Notes: generated by a model from the letters alone, not told the origin. DNA of 21,404 bases from Chara braunii (GCA_003427395.1 BFEA01000013.1:3864063-3885466); one strand, 5' to 3'; shown: positions 9,246-18,600, counted from the first letter of the stretch. Made by a program: numbers and translations.

Positions 9246-10426
9246 ACCATGCTGCAAGCCAGCGCGAGGCTGCTTAAAGGACTCAAGCAGTTGCTAACGC
9301 GTAAGCGTGTAGAGGTAGAGGAGACCCCGGAACTACAAGAGCAGGACACGGAAGAGGCCGAGGCGCCGCAGGGAGTCTCCAACCTCCAAAGCATTCCAGG
9401 GGGCCTGGAAGATTTGGAGAAAGCCTTTGCGGACATCCGCCTAAGCCTACCGGATCGTGAAGGTGGCGAAATCATGAGGGCGCCACCCGGGACAAAGCTT
9501 AGCTTTCACGCATTACCAGTTGGGAAACTTAAAATTCAAATCGGAACTCACCACACTGACGCGTTAGTGGACGGTGGAGCAGAAATCACCCTCATACGAT
9601 GATTTTCGCAACGGTCACGGGGTGCACGGTAAACAAGGACGTAGCAGGGAGTATCCGAGGAGCAGGTGGCGAAATTCCTTTCACAGGGTATGTCACCAAA
9701 TGTGCAGTCAGGGCGGGAATCCGGGAATCCATGTGGTCCTTTCAGCGGATGACCGTGATGGAAGAAATGGATCACGACGTAATCCTCGGGAGACCGTGGT
9801 GCGCCAATGTGGAAATGATAGGAATGCATCTGGACGACGGCACGTACATGGTAGACATGGAGGGCCCGGTGACCGGCCTCGGGGAACTCCTCCGACTTCT
9901 TGGGACCGGAGGAGACCCTTCGAATGGCAAATTGGCAACCTGGTTTCCAACATTCGAAGAAAGTGCACGAAAGGGGGCATTCGCACAAATGGAAGGCATG
10001 AGGCAAAGGGTAGAAAATATGATCGAGGAGGCTTTTAGTAAAAAGGAGTGGATCAAGATGGGCTTGCCCATAAAGAAGAGGAGGCTAGAGGACGAGTCCC
10101 TGAAAGTTATGGTGGCAGAAAAAGAGTCAGAAGTCGAACTTGGGGCCAGTGTGCCCAAACCAAAGGAAGCCCGGAACAAAACGTCGGAGGTAGTGCTTGA
10201 AATCCCAGATTTATTACAACTCGTTAAGGCCATCAGGTACCACAAAGTGGGGGTGGACCTCGCAGCGCTTGCCAGGTTTGAGGATGGGGTTCGAAAGGGC
10301 TACTGTCTGAATGGGACGCTAGTCTGCGTCCAACCCCGCGTCTTGGAGGTAGCAAGGCCAATCCCGACCGTTCATTTTTTAGGAGAACGATCCCCGAAGG
10401 TAGTGTGCGAAAGTATAAACCCGTAG
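9246..10426 (+). pseudogene. Retropepsin-type aspartic protease and linker, frameshifted
   Basis: This segment continues the gag frame through a Glu-rich linker to the protease active site at 9561-9602 (ALVDGGAEITLI, catalytic Asp codon at 9570). The usual D-S/T-G-A is D-G-G-A here. The frame ends at TGA 9600-9602. The rest of the domain continues in the -1 frame from about 9599 and includes the second retropepsin hallmark (DVILGRPW, about 9776-9799). The protease is therefore split inside the fold, most simply by a one-base deletion. The second frame runs to 10426 through a charged linker and overlaps the RT frame at 10381-10426. The ATGA overlap of stop and ATG at 9599-9602 falls mid-domain and is probably accidental. 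Confidence 0.8.
10375..10381 (+). promoter_or_regulatory. Possible -1 frameshift slippery heptamer T_TTT_TTA
   Basis: T TTT TTA sits exactly in register with the protease-linker frame (codons TTT 10376, TTA 10379). A -1 slip here moves ribosomes into the RT frame at AGG 10381. This is a canonical X_XXY_YYZ slippery site. Loss of one T from a seven-T run would give the same picture, and I see no clear downstream stimulatory hairpin, so this may be an indel. Confidence 0.35.
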
Positions 10427-13400
10427 GCAAGAAGGCCAAGCCGGTCTCGATCCTAGTAGAAACGTCAAAGGAAGAGGCCATAGAGAAGGAGGAGGAAATC
10501 TTGCGGGTAATAAGGGAGAGGCGAGCAACGGAAGGGCATCGCATACCAGATGAGGTAGCAGACACCATGAAAATAGGAGTGGAAGGGTTTCTAACAACGG
10601 AAGAAACTCAATTGATAAGAANGGCATGCCAGGAGTTTCATTTAGCTTTCGCTTNNAACGATCATCAGAAANGGCGATTGGACGCAAAGCTAGTTCCCCA
10701 TGTCAGGATCCACACCGTACAGCACGAGTGTTGGAATGATAAAGGGCCCGCCTNTGAGTTTGGGATAGCANNGGAGGTCACNGACCTGCTTAGAGCTAAG
10801 ATAGATTCTTTNGTGGCTGAACCCACCGCATCCCCCTACGCGAACAANTGGTTNGTGTTCAGGAAGCCCAATAAGACGCTCANNTGGATCCANGACCTGC
10901 AGAAGCTCAATGCGGTAACAATCAGGGANGCAGGCTCGCTTCCACAGGCCGACTTGTTGGCANAATCTNATGCGGGNCGGAGTATTTACNCCCTGGTANA
11001 CTTGTACTNAGGATATGATCAGTTGCCNCTCGATGCGAGGGATANACCGTACACCGCAATGCACACCCCCGTANGGCAGCTGCGGATGCAAGTGACCCCT
11101 ATGGGTTTTACAAATGCGGTAGCAGAGGCGCAGAGAAGGATGCTCGTCGTCGCAGGGGATATGTTTCCGGAAAAGTGTGAACCATATATAGATGATAATC
11201 CCGTAAAAGGCGCAAGGTACAAGGACGAGACGGANGTTGAGNCGGGCNTACGAAAGTTTGTTTGGGACCACCTGCAGGATATTAAGNACCTACTCCAGCG
11301 CTTCCTCGTTTACAATATTACTNCAAGCGNACCCAAGAGCATCCTGGCCGTCCCGGAAGTAACCATACTNGGATTTCGTTGCGGAGCTTATGGGAGGAGA
11401 CCCGACCNAGCAAAGACGGATAANATCTCCCAGTGGCCGACACCCCTGNGTACCACGACGGAAGTACGNGCCTTCCTAGGGGTGGTTGGGTTCTGGAGGA
11501 TCTTCATCAAAGGATTCGCAAAGATAGCTGAGCCTATCCGCNCGATGATTANGGAAGGTGGCANTATGGAGTGGACCGAGGATAGGGAAGCGGCAGCCCA
11601 GACCCTNAAAGACATCCTGTCTTCCGATCAGGTTACCTTAGCAGCCCCCTGCTTCAACGACGAAGTAGGACGNNCCTTCNTCCTAGAAACAGATGGGGGA
11701 CCGTTGGNAGTTNGAGGAGTATTNATACAGAGAAGCGAGGNGGGCAAANAAAGACCAATNAGATTTGAAAGTAGGACCCTGAATTCAGCAGAACGACGGT
11801 ATTCGCAGTTCAAGAAGGGGGTCTTAGCAATTCTGCATTGTCTTAAGACCTTCCAGGCATACCTGTTNGNNAGGNGATTTATCGTAAGGATCGACCCCAC
11901 CAACGTTGTNGGAGCCCTAAANAACTACAAGCCCATANACCCGACTGTCGGCAGATGGATAGGCTTCATATGGCAATTTGACTATNAGGTCGAGCNAATT
12001 GCAGGGCTTCGAAATAGGGCAGATGGGTTGAGCAGGGTTTGTGTCACGCCAGAAGGAGTAGAGGACNCAAAACCAATTGACGCCTTCTTGGAGTACGAAG
12101 GAGGGACCCTTGTCNTGGATAATGAGATGGCAGATCCGACAATTACAACAGGACANTTGCTGATTNAGACCTTGGAAAANGGCGCACCTGGAGTGGTTGC
12201 AGAACTCAGGGTAGGACCAGTCACCANGGTCAGGCNCAAAGAGGAAAANGACTCGTGGGGAGCANAAATAGGGGCCANAGANGAANTGATGGCAATGACC
12301 NTGGAGGGGGGACAGGACNCCGTGATGANGTTGGCCGAAGCCTGGGCGCAGAAGGAGTGTCAGTATCTAGTCAACCTCACTCGGGAGGAGCAGGGTACGG
12401 ATCAGAAGGAACAAGANTTCTTCCTCATACAGATGTACGAGGGCGTCTTCAAAGAAATCGGTCTGCTACTTGTAGGGAACAAACAACCNACGGAAGTCAG
12501 TCNCAAGGCAAGGGAGGAAGTNGAAAAGTATGTCCTAAGAAATGACCACTTGTTCAAGAAAGAGGAAGGGATGATACCTAGGCGTGTCGTTTGTGGGAGG
12601 TCTGGGCAGCTGGACGTAATCCAGGCAATGCATGACGTGCTAGCTGGAGGTCACCGGTCGTCCAAGGGGACACTTGCAAAGATCGTGCCCCTGTACTTCT
12701 GGCCAGAGATGGAAGGCATGGTCGCAACGTATTGTCAAACGTGCCTGATATGTCAAGAAAGGAGCGCCGTACGAGTTTACGAGCCCCTTAGACCCACCGG
12801 GGTACTGGGACCCGGACACCTTGTTCACCTCGACCTTGCCGTTATGCCCGTATCAANGGATGGGTTTATATACATCCTGGATGCAAGGGATAATCTCAGT
12901 GGCTATGTAGAAGCCGTAGCCCTCAAGAAGAAGACAGGGAAAGCAGTGGCCGACTGGGTGGAAGATTTCTACCTAAGGCACCCCTTCGTGCGCAGGTTTA
13001 TAACAGACAATGGGACAGAATTCGTTAACCAGGAGGTGTTGAACAGGCTCAAGACAATGTGTGTACCGATGAAGATCACCGAGCCCTACCATCCTGAGGC
13101 AAATGCACCGGTAGAAAGGGGTCACTGAACTTTGAAGAACACAATCGCAAAATTGGCAGCAGATAACTTGGGAAATTGGCCACGGTTTCTCAAGCAGTCA
13201 GTCTTCGCTGAGAACATGACTCCAAAAAGAACAACGGGATGTATTCCAGCAGAACTCTGGTATGGAAGGGAGATCGATTTTCCGATAGAAGCCTTGGTCC
13301 CTACGTGGAACAGGCTAGACGACGACCCACACTTGAACACGGAAGAGTTAATCACCACACGTTGTCAGCAGGTCGCCAGAAATGAGGAGGCACTCGAGGA

Positions 13401-13643
13401 AGTAGTCAATCGTGTGACGGATAGCCGAATGAGGGATAAAGCAAGATGGGATCAGGTTAAGAACATTCGGAAGGAGTCACTCCAGGTGGGGGAAAATGTG
13501 CTAATTAGGAACTCGGCTCTTGAAAGCACATGGCCCGTGCAGATGGGAAAAATGGGTACAAGAAGCTAATTTTGAGCAGGGATCGGGTGGAACAATGGCT
13601 ACAAGAAGCCCAGGACAGGGAAACTGGGGGATTGACAGCCTGA
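10381..13643 (+). pseudogene. pol: pol: reverse transcriptase, RNase H and integrase, decayed
   Basis: Converts element RNA to DNA and inserts it in the genome. The RT fingers and palm start near 10567. Motif A reads LVxLYxGYDQL, with its Asp codon unresolved (NAC at 10999). PMGFTNAVAEAQ follows, then the YIDD box at 11185-11196. RNase H: LETDGGP (Asp 11692), an NSAERRYSQF helix, RIDPTN, and RADGLSR near 12020. Integrase: an HHCC zinc region (about 12628-12760, ending TCLICQ) and a D,D-35-E core with Asp 12832, Asp 13006 and Glu 13114, spaced exactly 35 residues. TGA 13126 cuts the frame three codons after the Glu. It resumes to 13569, and the -1 frame extends sensibly to TGA 13641. No chromodomain is visible. 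Many Ns mask residues. Confidence 0.9.
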
Positions 13644-13785
13644 AAGGCGGGCAGCTGGTTATAAGTTCTCGACCACCTACCTGTGGAAGTGATCATGACC
13701 ACAAGGATTGTTCGTCTTGTGTGTCTTGACTTTTGTGGAACGCGGGGAGACTGCCGGGGCTGGCTGTGACTGGGTCTGGGAACAT

Positions 13786-13950
13786 GGGACAGTGTACTAT
13801 AGTCTTTGTGGGGTAACGTTGGGGACTGTCTACACGAGGTATTTATGTGTTGGGACAATGTACCATAGTTTTTGTGGGGGGGAGGCTGTGGATTGCCTAC
13901 ATGGGGCACCTATGTGTTGGGACAATGTGTCAAGGATTCTAAGGGATGAT
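13786..13950. repeat. 66/67-bp minisatellite downstream of integrase
   Basis: Units start at 13786, 13852 and 13919 with the shared word GGGACARTGT and a shared end TATGTGTT. Two full copies and part of a third are present. The period is 66 then 67 bp, so a reading frame crossing it is not conserved. Unresolved bases follow at 13957-14037. Confidence 0.88.
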
Positions 13951-14092
13951 GGGATCNNNAGCTACGCGAGGGCAANTAAGGGCTTTGAAAAAATTACAAA
14001 TGGNAATGGGAGGGAATGTGTGTGNATGAGGGGTTGNGGTGACTTTTATGCATGAACAGGACCAGGCAAGGAAGGAACCGTAAGCAACCAAA

Positions 14093-14743
14093 ATGGAATT
14101 CGGAAATGAAAACGATAGCAACACCATCAACAGGCCTACCGAGGGACAGTCAGCGAGGCAGGCGGGGGAATCAAGCTCCAAGAAGAGGAAGTTATAGGTG
14201 GGATTTGACCATAACCTAGTGGTAAACAGAGGGGGCAGGAAACAAGGGACTAGAGGGCCGTCACCATTGAAGGAAGGCGAGCCAATAGAGCTGCCTTCAG
14301 ATAGTGATCCTAGCAGCCAGGAAAAGGGGAACCTAGGGAAGGGACAACGGTCGGGAGAGAATGAGCCAGTTGAGTTCATCGACCTCACCAGCGACGATGA
14401 GGAGGACGAGGTAACAACGCCCACAAGAGAAGAACGGGGAAGAGGGGAGCAACCGGGCGAGAAAAAGGATAAATGGATAGAAGAGTTCGGGTATGAGTTC
14501 AGCGATTGGTTGGATCAATGGGGCACTGTCCTGCGATACCAGTGGATCATGAAGGCAAGGGAAAAGCTGGGTAAGGGAGAGGATCTAGCCCCAACAACCT
14601 TCTTCACAGAACAGACACTCCTCCAGTTTCAAAGAATAAAGAGGCAAATGGAGCAGGAAGGCGAGAATCGCGCAAGGAGGGAGGCTCAACGCAGGCCACC
14701 TGGACATTCGAGGAATAGCAGGTGCTATGGGGGGGGTAACTAG
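14093..14743 (+). pseudogene. ORF F: post-pol ORF with SUMO-interaction-like motif, one internal stop
   Basis: The frame begins at ATG 14093 (aaaATGGAA) and is open for 216 codons apart from TAG at 14195. That stop immediately follows a basic KKRK patch resembling a monopartite nuclear localisation signal. After the stop: EPIELPSDSD, then VEFIDLTSDDEEDE (FIDLT at 14375-14389). Both resemble SUMO-interaction motifs, a short hydrophobic core followed by an acidic run. The C-terminal half is charged and probably helical (DKWIEEFGYEFSDWLDQW, then a Gln/Arg/Glu-rich stretch). No enzyme or envelope feature is visible. The TAG fits a C-to-T change of CAG. A G8 run near the end (14729-14736) makes the exact C-terminus uncertain. 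A post-pol accessory gene of the element is the best reading; a host gene fragment is possible. Confidence 0.55.
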
Positions 14744-15670
14744 AAATTGGGAAGGGCTGGTACCTGGGTAGGGACAACTGCCATTTTGAATTTCTCATTT
14801 GAACTCTGCCAAATGGACTGAAATGAGACAACTTTTGACTAAAGACCGGGCAATGGGTGCTACTTCGTGAAAATCGTTGCCTTTTCGGGAGAATACATAA
14901 AGATCAGTGCACTTAGATATACAACTGTGACGGGTTGCGTTGGCTAAGAGTAAGTAAGGGGAAAACAAGGGGGATCTAAATGAGACGAGTCTGTAATGTT
15001 GTCGTTGCATTCGAACTTTGTCTCCTTCTTTTCAGGAAAGGACTGTAATGAAACTACTTTTTGGACTGAAGAAACTATTGGGGGATGGAAGGCTTGTGCT
15101 ACTTTGTATGAATATTCGCTTCTTCGAGGAAAACGTGATTTTTTTTTCAGTAATAAGAAACGGACTTTGGGGGATGATTGACTTTGCTTCGAGGAAATAG
15201 GCAGGGGCATGTGAACTCTTGAACATTGGAAGATGCTGTCATGATGAGAGTTTGCCTTCCGAAATTGTGTATCCATGATTGAATGAGTCGCTCCACGAGT
15301 CCTTGTGAGAGGTTAGGGGACCTATGGGTAGAGAGGCACCCTCTTCCCTAGGAGCGTAATCCAACCTACCCCAGGCAATCCTAGAGCATTGAGAAGCATA
15401 TCAGAAGTTAGAAAAGTGGCAGGGAAACATTGAAAGGATGCAACACCCCTTGCAATGGTTGAACGGCCGGGTGGGCTAGTGTTGCTTGGGGCCGTGAGCC
15501 TCAACCTAAGTACTAGACGCTAAGTCGGATGTATGAATGGATGCAAGAATAACAAAAGACATGAGGAAAAAGAAGAAGCATGCGTAGAAACCCAAGACGA
15601 TGGCCGCCCTCTATCCCCAGAGACAAGATAGGATCCGTGTCCTCAAGGCCCACCCCCTCAGGCGCTAACA
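14744..15670. other. Region after ORF F with no recognised gene
   Basis: No convincing coding frame on either strand; the longest candidates are about 110 codons and unsupported. A purine-rich tract at 14955-14974 is a weak polypurine-tract candidate, but no TG-starting LTR follows it clearly. Two loosely similar passages (about 14817 and 15040, both beginning GGACTG and later containing GTGCTACTT) suggest an old degenerate duplication. Confidence 0.5.
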
Positions 15671-15822
15671 TTGCAATGGACAAGGATGGTCCTAATCAGG
15701 TTGCCCAATTGAAATGGATAAGGATGGTCCTAACCAGGTTGTCCAATTGCAATGGTTAAGAATGGCCTAACCAGGCTGTTCGAATTGGAAGTGGAAAGAA
15801 CGACACTTACCAGGTTGTTCAG
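15671..15822. repeat. 38-bp minisatellite, four degenerate copies
   Basis: Units start at 15671, 15709, 15747 and 15785, exactly 38 bp apart, with the conserved core AAGGATGGTCCTAAYCAGG decaying in copies three and four. No coding potential. Confidence 0.9.
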
Positions 15823-15974
15823 AATGGCCCCTGACAAGCGTCATTCTTTGGAATTGGCACTGGGGTCCATGCATGGTTGATTGTGAGGCATGGAATTAGA
15901 AGAGTTGAGCCTTGGAAAAGAGATTGGAAGAACATAGCCTTGGAAAGGATACTGTGCTCGGCCTTGGAAGAGAT

Positions 15975-16064
15975 ATTGGATTGAGCATCGGAATTGGAAT
16001 GAGCATTGGAATTGGATTGAGCATTGGAATGAGATTGAGTTTGGGAATGAGACGACGCATTCGA
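15975..16064. repeat. 18-bp tandem repeat, five copies
   Basis: Five units of exactly 18 bp start at 15975, 15993, 16011, 16029 and 16047, with the core ATTGGATTGAGCATTGGA. The last two are diverged. Longer units beginning GCCTTGGAA precede it from about 15910. The 18-bp period keeps a frame open (a six-residue repeat), but I see no start context or domain that makes it a gene. Confidence 0.88.
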
Positions 16065-17062
16065 ATTGAGTATTGGAAATTGCATTGCATAAGCAGGGGA
16101 CCCTAGGCAACTTGAAATGGACTTGGAAAGAGCTGGAAATAGATTTTCTCTTAGTTCTAGTCTTTGGCCTCAACAAGAGGGGGATACTGATGCATGCATC
16201 GCGACCCCAAGACCTCTGTCCCTCTAAGGGAAAAAGTCTGAGCGCGACCTGCTCCTGCTTTAAGAGAACGAGGGTTAAAGGACTAAGGCACCTACCACTT
16301 GGATCGGTGCGGGACGTCCGGAACCACCTCCGACAATGAGCTCTAGTCGAGGAGTTCCAACTGCGCCTGCTGTTGAACGCCTAAATGTCAAAGGGCGAGA
16401 AAGTCAAATGGGCAGGAAAGCCATTCTCAGCTAGTGTATAGGGGAACCACCTCTTTGCTACTCTCCAACCACACGCCATGTCATAGAGGGGTGGCATGGC
16501 CGTTTGGGTCGGACCACGGTTGCCCGCACTAAGTTGGGCGGCACTGTCCAAGGGGAGAGGCCGCGCGGAGTACCGGGTGGATTCCGCGGCCACCACGAGG
16601 CATTGACACCGCCCCGCTGAAGCATTATAACTGCTTCGGGACTAATTGCGAGGTCTTCGTAACTGCACTCGCGAACTAATTGAGAGCCCCAACTCTCTTG
16701 AAAGGAAGAGGCCGGAATCCAGAAAATCACCACTTGGGAGGAACGATTCGCGAGGAACACTCTGACGGTTAGACGAGACCCTGGCATGCTTGGATTGGAC
16801 CTACCTGACAGACGTAAGGAGAAACCTTGGTATCGGTGCTCGCCACGTAGGAGAAGAAAGGTCGGACCGAGTAGGAGGATGAGGCGTCGTCCACTGGGGA
16901 GGAACTGATCATTTTTCCTTTTGTGAAGCGGATGGGCTTGTGTCCTTGACTGCGGTTGGTGGACTAAAGGTCTTGTACCTCCGAGTGAGGACCAGTCTCG
17001 CGATGGGGACATCGCGTTTTGAGTGGGGGGAAGGTGTGCCATCTTCCAATCAATACGCATGG
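16065..17062. other. Intergenic stretch with short inverted repeats
   Basis: No plus-strand gene is evident. Three hairpins in a row lie at 16619-16697 (arms GAAGCA/TGCTTC, GCGAG/CTCGC, GAGAG/CTCTC), the first two followed by ACTAATT. A 7-bp hairpin with a GGGA loop and a trailing T4 lies at 16999-17020. The minus strand is open across the whole stretch (see 16458-17846). Confidence 0.5.
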
Positions 17063-17846
17063 AAAAAGACTTGTAATTGGTTTTGCATGGGCTTAGGAAA
17101 AAAGGGGGCCTGTCAAGATGGCCGGAACAGAAAAAGATTGTAATTGGCTTTGCATGGGCCTGAGAAAAGTGGGTCTGGCAAGACGCCAGAGCAAAAAGGA
17201 CTTGAGAAAGTGACATGGTATGGACCTGAGAAAAAGAGCCTGGCAAGACAACCTGGAGGGAAAGGATTGATGAGATTGGTTTTGCGTGGTCCCGAGAAAG
17301 GAATTGGCAGATTGGGGAATGGTTGAGGGATAAGCTTGAAAAGAAGGGCCTAGCTAAGGAATGGGTTGAGCATAGCATATGGAAAGATAATCGAGCAGAG
17401 GGCAAGTAAGGACAACAAGGTGATATGCATGCGGATTTGGCAGGACTTGAGAAAAGCCGGAAAGAACGGTCAGGGAGGAATGCATGTGGATTTGGCCATG
17501 CCTGAGCTTGGGGAGAAGAAAACTTGCACCGAAAATGTGGGGAGGCCCTAAGAGTAATGAATGGAATGAAACCGGAAGGATNTCTGCTCAAGAATGTTTT
17601 CTNGATGAAATGGGAAGATAGATTTGAGATTACAAATGCAGCCTTCAAGACATTGTCGAGAGCGAGAAATAACGTACAATGAAAAACTAGNTGCAGGACA
17701 TGTCTGCGGTCGGACCCCTTTAAGGGGCAATGGTAGTCAACTTGATGAGGGAAAGAGACATCAAACTGCTTAAGCTCCTTGACGTGTTGCTGGCTCGCAC
17801 CAGGAGGAAGCCATGGCGAAAGATCCATGTGACAATCCGTCGCCAA
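16458..17846 (-). other. Long antisense open frame of uncertain reality
   Basis: The minus strand is open for 462 codons from ATG 17846 to a stop at 16458. The inferred product is rich in Ser, Phe, Pro, His and Leu, has no recognised domain, and contains irregular repeats of a SQxHAKPI-like motif. These are the reverse reading of the 62-68-bp repeat at 17063-17330. Purine-rich plus-strand DNA depletes minus-strand stop codons, which may explain the length. It includes unresolved bases near its N-terminus. I keep it as an observation rather than a gene. Confidence 0.12.
17063..17330. repeat. 62-68-bp degenerate tandem repeat, four copies
   Basis: Units start at about 17063, 17131, 17193 and 17261 with the shared elements AAAAAGRMTTG, GTTTTGCATGG, CCTGAGAAAA and CCTGGCAAGA. 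Copies one and two are closest. The variable period argues against selection for a coding frame. Confidence 0.82.
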
Positions 17847-18600
17847 AATCTCCCCTTTACCTCGGCTCCTGGGGAGGGTGATGGGCGCGTCGTCCTCTCT
17901 CTTATGGAATGGTACGGGAAGTTGTGGGGAGGCTCTTGGGTATTTGGGAGTTCCAGTGAGAAAAGATACAGCTGTGAGATGGATGCTGATGCACAGAGAG
18001 GGTTACGCGCTCGTTACAAAGACACTATTGAGTTAGGGGACGTTACACAACCCAGAGGAAACCTGAAACAAAAACCTTGACCACTCCATACCCTCCCCCG
18101 CCCAAGGGGCGGAAACCTAAAAGACCCGAGAAAAAAGTAAGAAAGACAAGAGGAACCCTGGCAAACTAACTACTCATCCCACCCCACTCCCCTTCCTTGT
18201 TTGTCTATCACTCCAAAATCCCTACTGACCGTGGATTGGTGCGCGATGAGGACATTGCGAATGAGTGGGGGGAATATGTCGGGACTAGTGAGTCCCGAAT
18301 GATTTCCCATCACTCGAGAGACTGCATATGGCCAATTTGTGCACGACAGAGAAAACCGGTGGCAGGAATGCTGGAAAGTTCGGAAGCATGAGCATAGACA
18401 GAAGGAGGTGGGAGGTTGCCCAGGGTCGTCACGACCACCACACTAGAGAGAAATTTGTCTTGGCAGGGGGCAGCAAAGGACTGGGATAGAGAATGACAAA
18501 GGCGATACCCTTCCTCGAGAACGGAGGAGGGACGCCGGAGAATGAGTATTAGCATGAGGAGAAAGCAGCTAGACAGGGCGCAAGGCGTGGATGCAACACG
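17331..18600. other. Region without a convincing gene
   Basis: Unresolved bases occur at 17582, 17603 and 17691. A plus-strand frame of 116 codons (17730-18080) is the only candidate worth naming; its product is basic at the N-terminus and matches nothing I recognise, so I do not call it a gene. A pyrimidine-rich passage (about 18080-18200) and scattered purine runs complete the stretch. Confidence 0.4.

Larger units (their letters stand above)
3274..14743 (+). mobile_element. Ty3/gypsy-type LTR-retrotransposon interior with extra ORFs (minimum extent)
   Basis: The gag, protease, RT, RNase H, integrase order at 7168-13643 is diagnostic of the Ty3/gypsy (Metaviridae) class. The limits given run from the first accessory ORF (A) to the end of the post-pol ORF (F). 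All of these are on the plus strand with gaps of about 35-150 nt before gag. Inclusion of A-F is an inference from strand, spacing and shared start-site context. LTRs, primer-binding site and polypurine tract were not found, so the real element is larger or is truncated. Multiple stops and frame changes in gag-pol show that this copy is not autonomous as assembled. Confidence 0.75.

Noticed and set aside
9599-9602. ATGA stop-start overlap as translational coupling
   Set aside because: It lies inside the protease fold between two essential motifs, so a frameshift lesion is the simpler explanation.
13708-14055. 115-codon frame after integrase
   Set aside because: It reads through the 66/67-bp minisatellite and unresolved bases; the period is not frame-preserving.
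16619-16697. tRNA or other classical RNA gene
   Set aside because: Hairpins do not form a cloverleaf, and no acceptor stem or T-loop consensus is present.
1420-16746. Shared 12-mer TGGGAGGAACGA at 1420-1431 and 16735-16746 as a possible LTR pair
   Set aside because: Similarity does not extend on either side.
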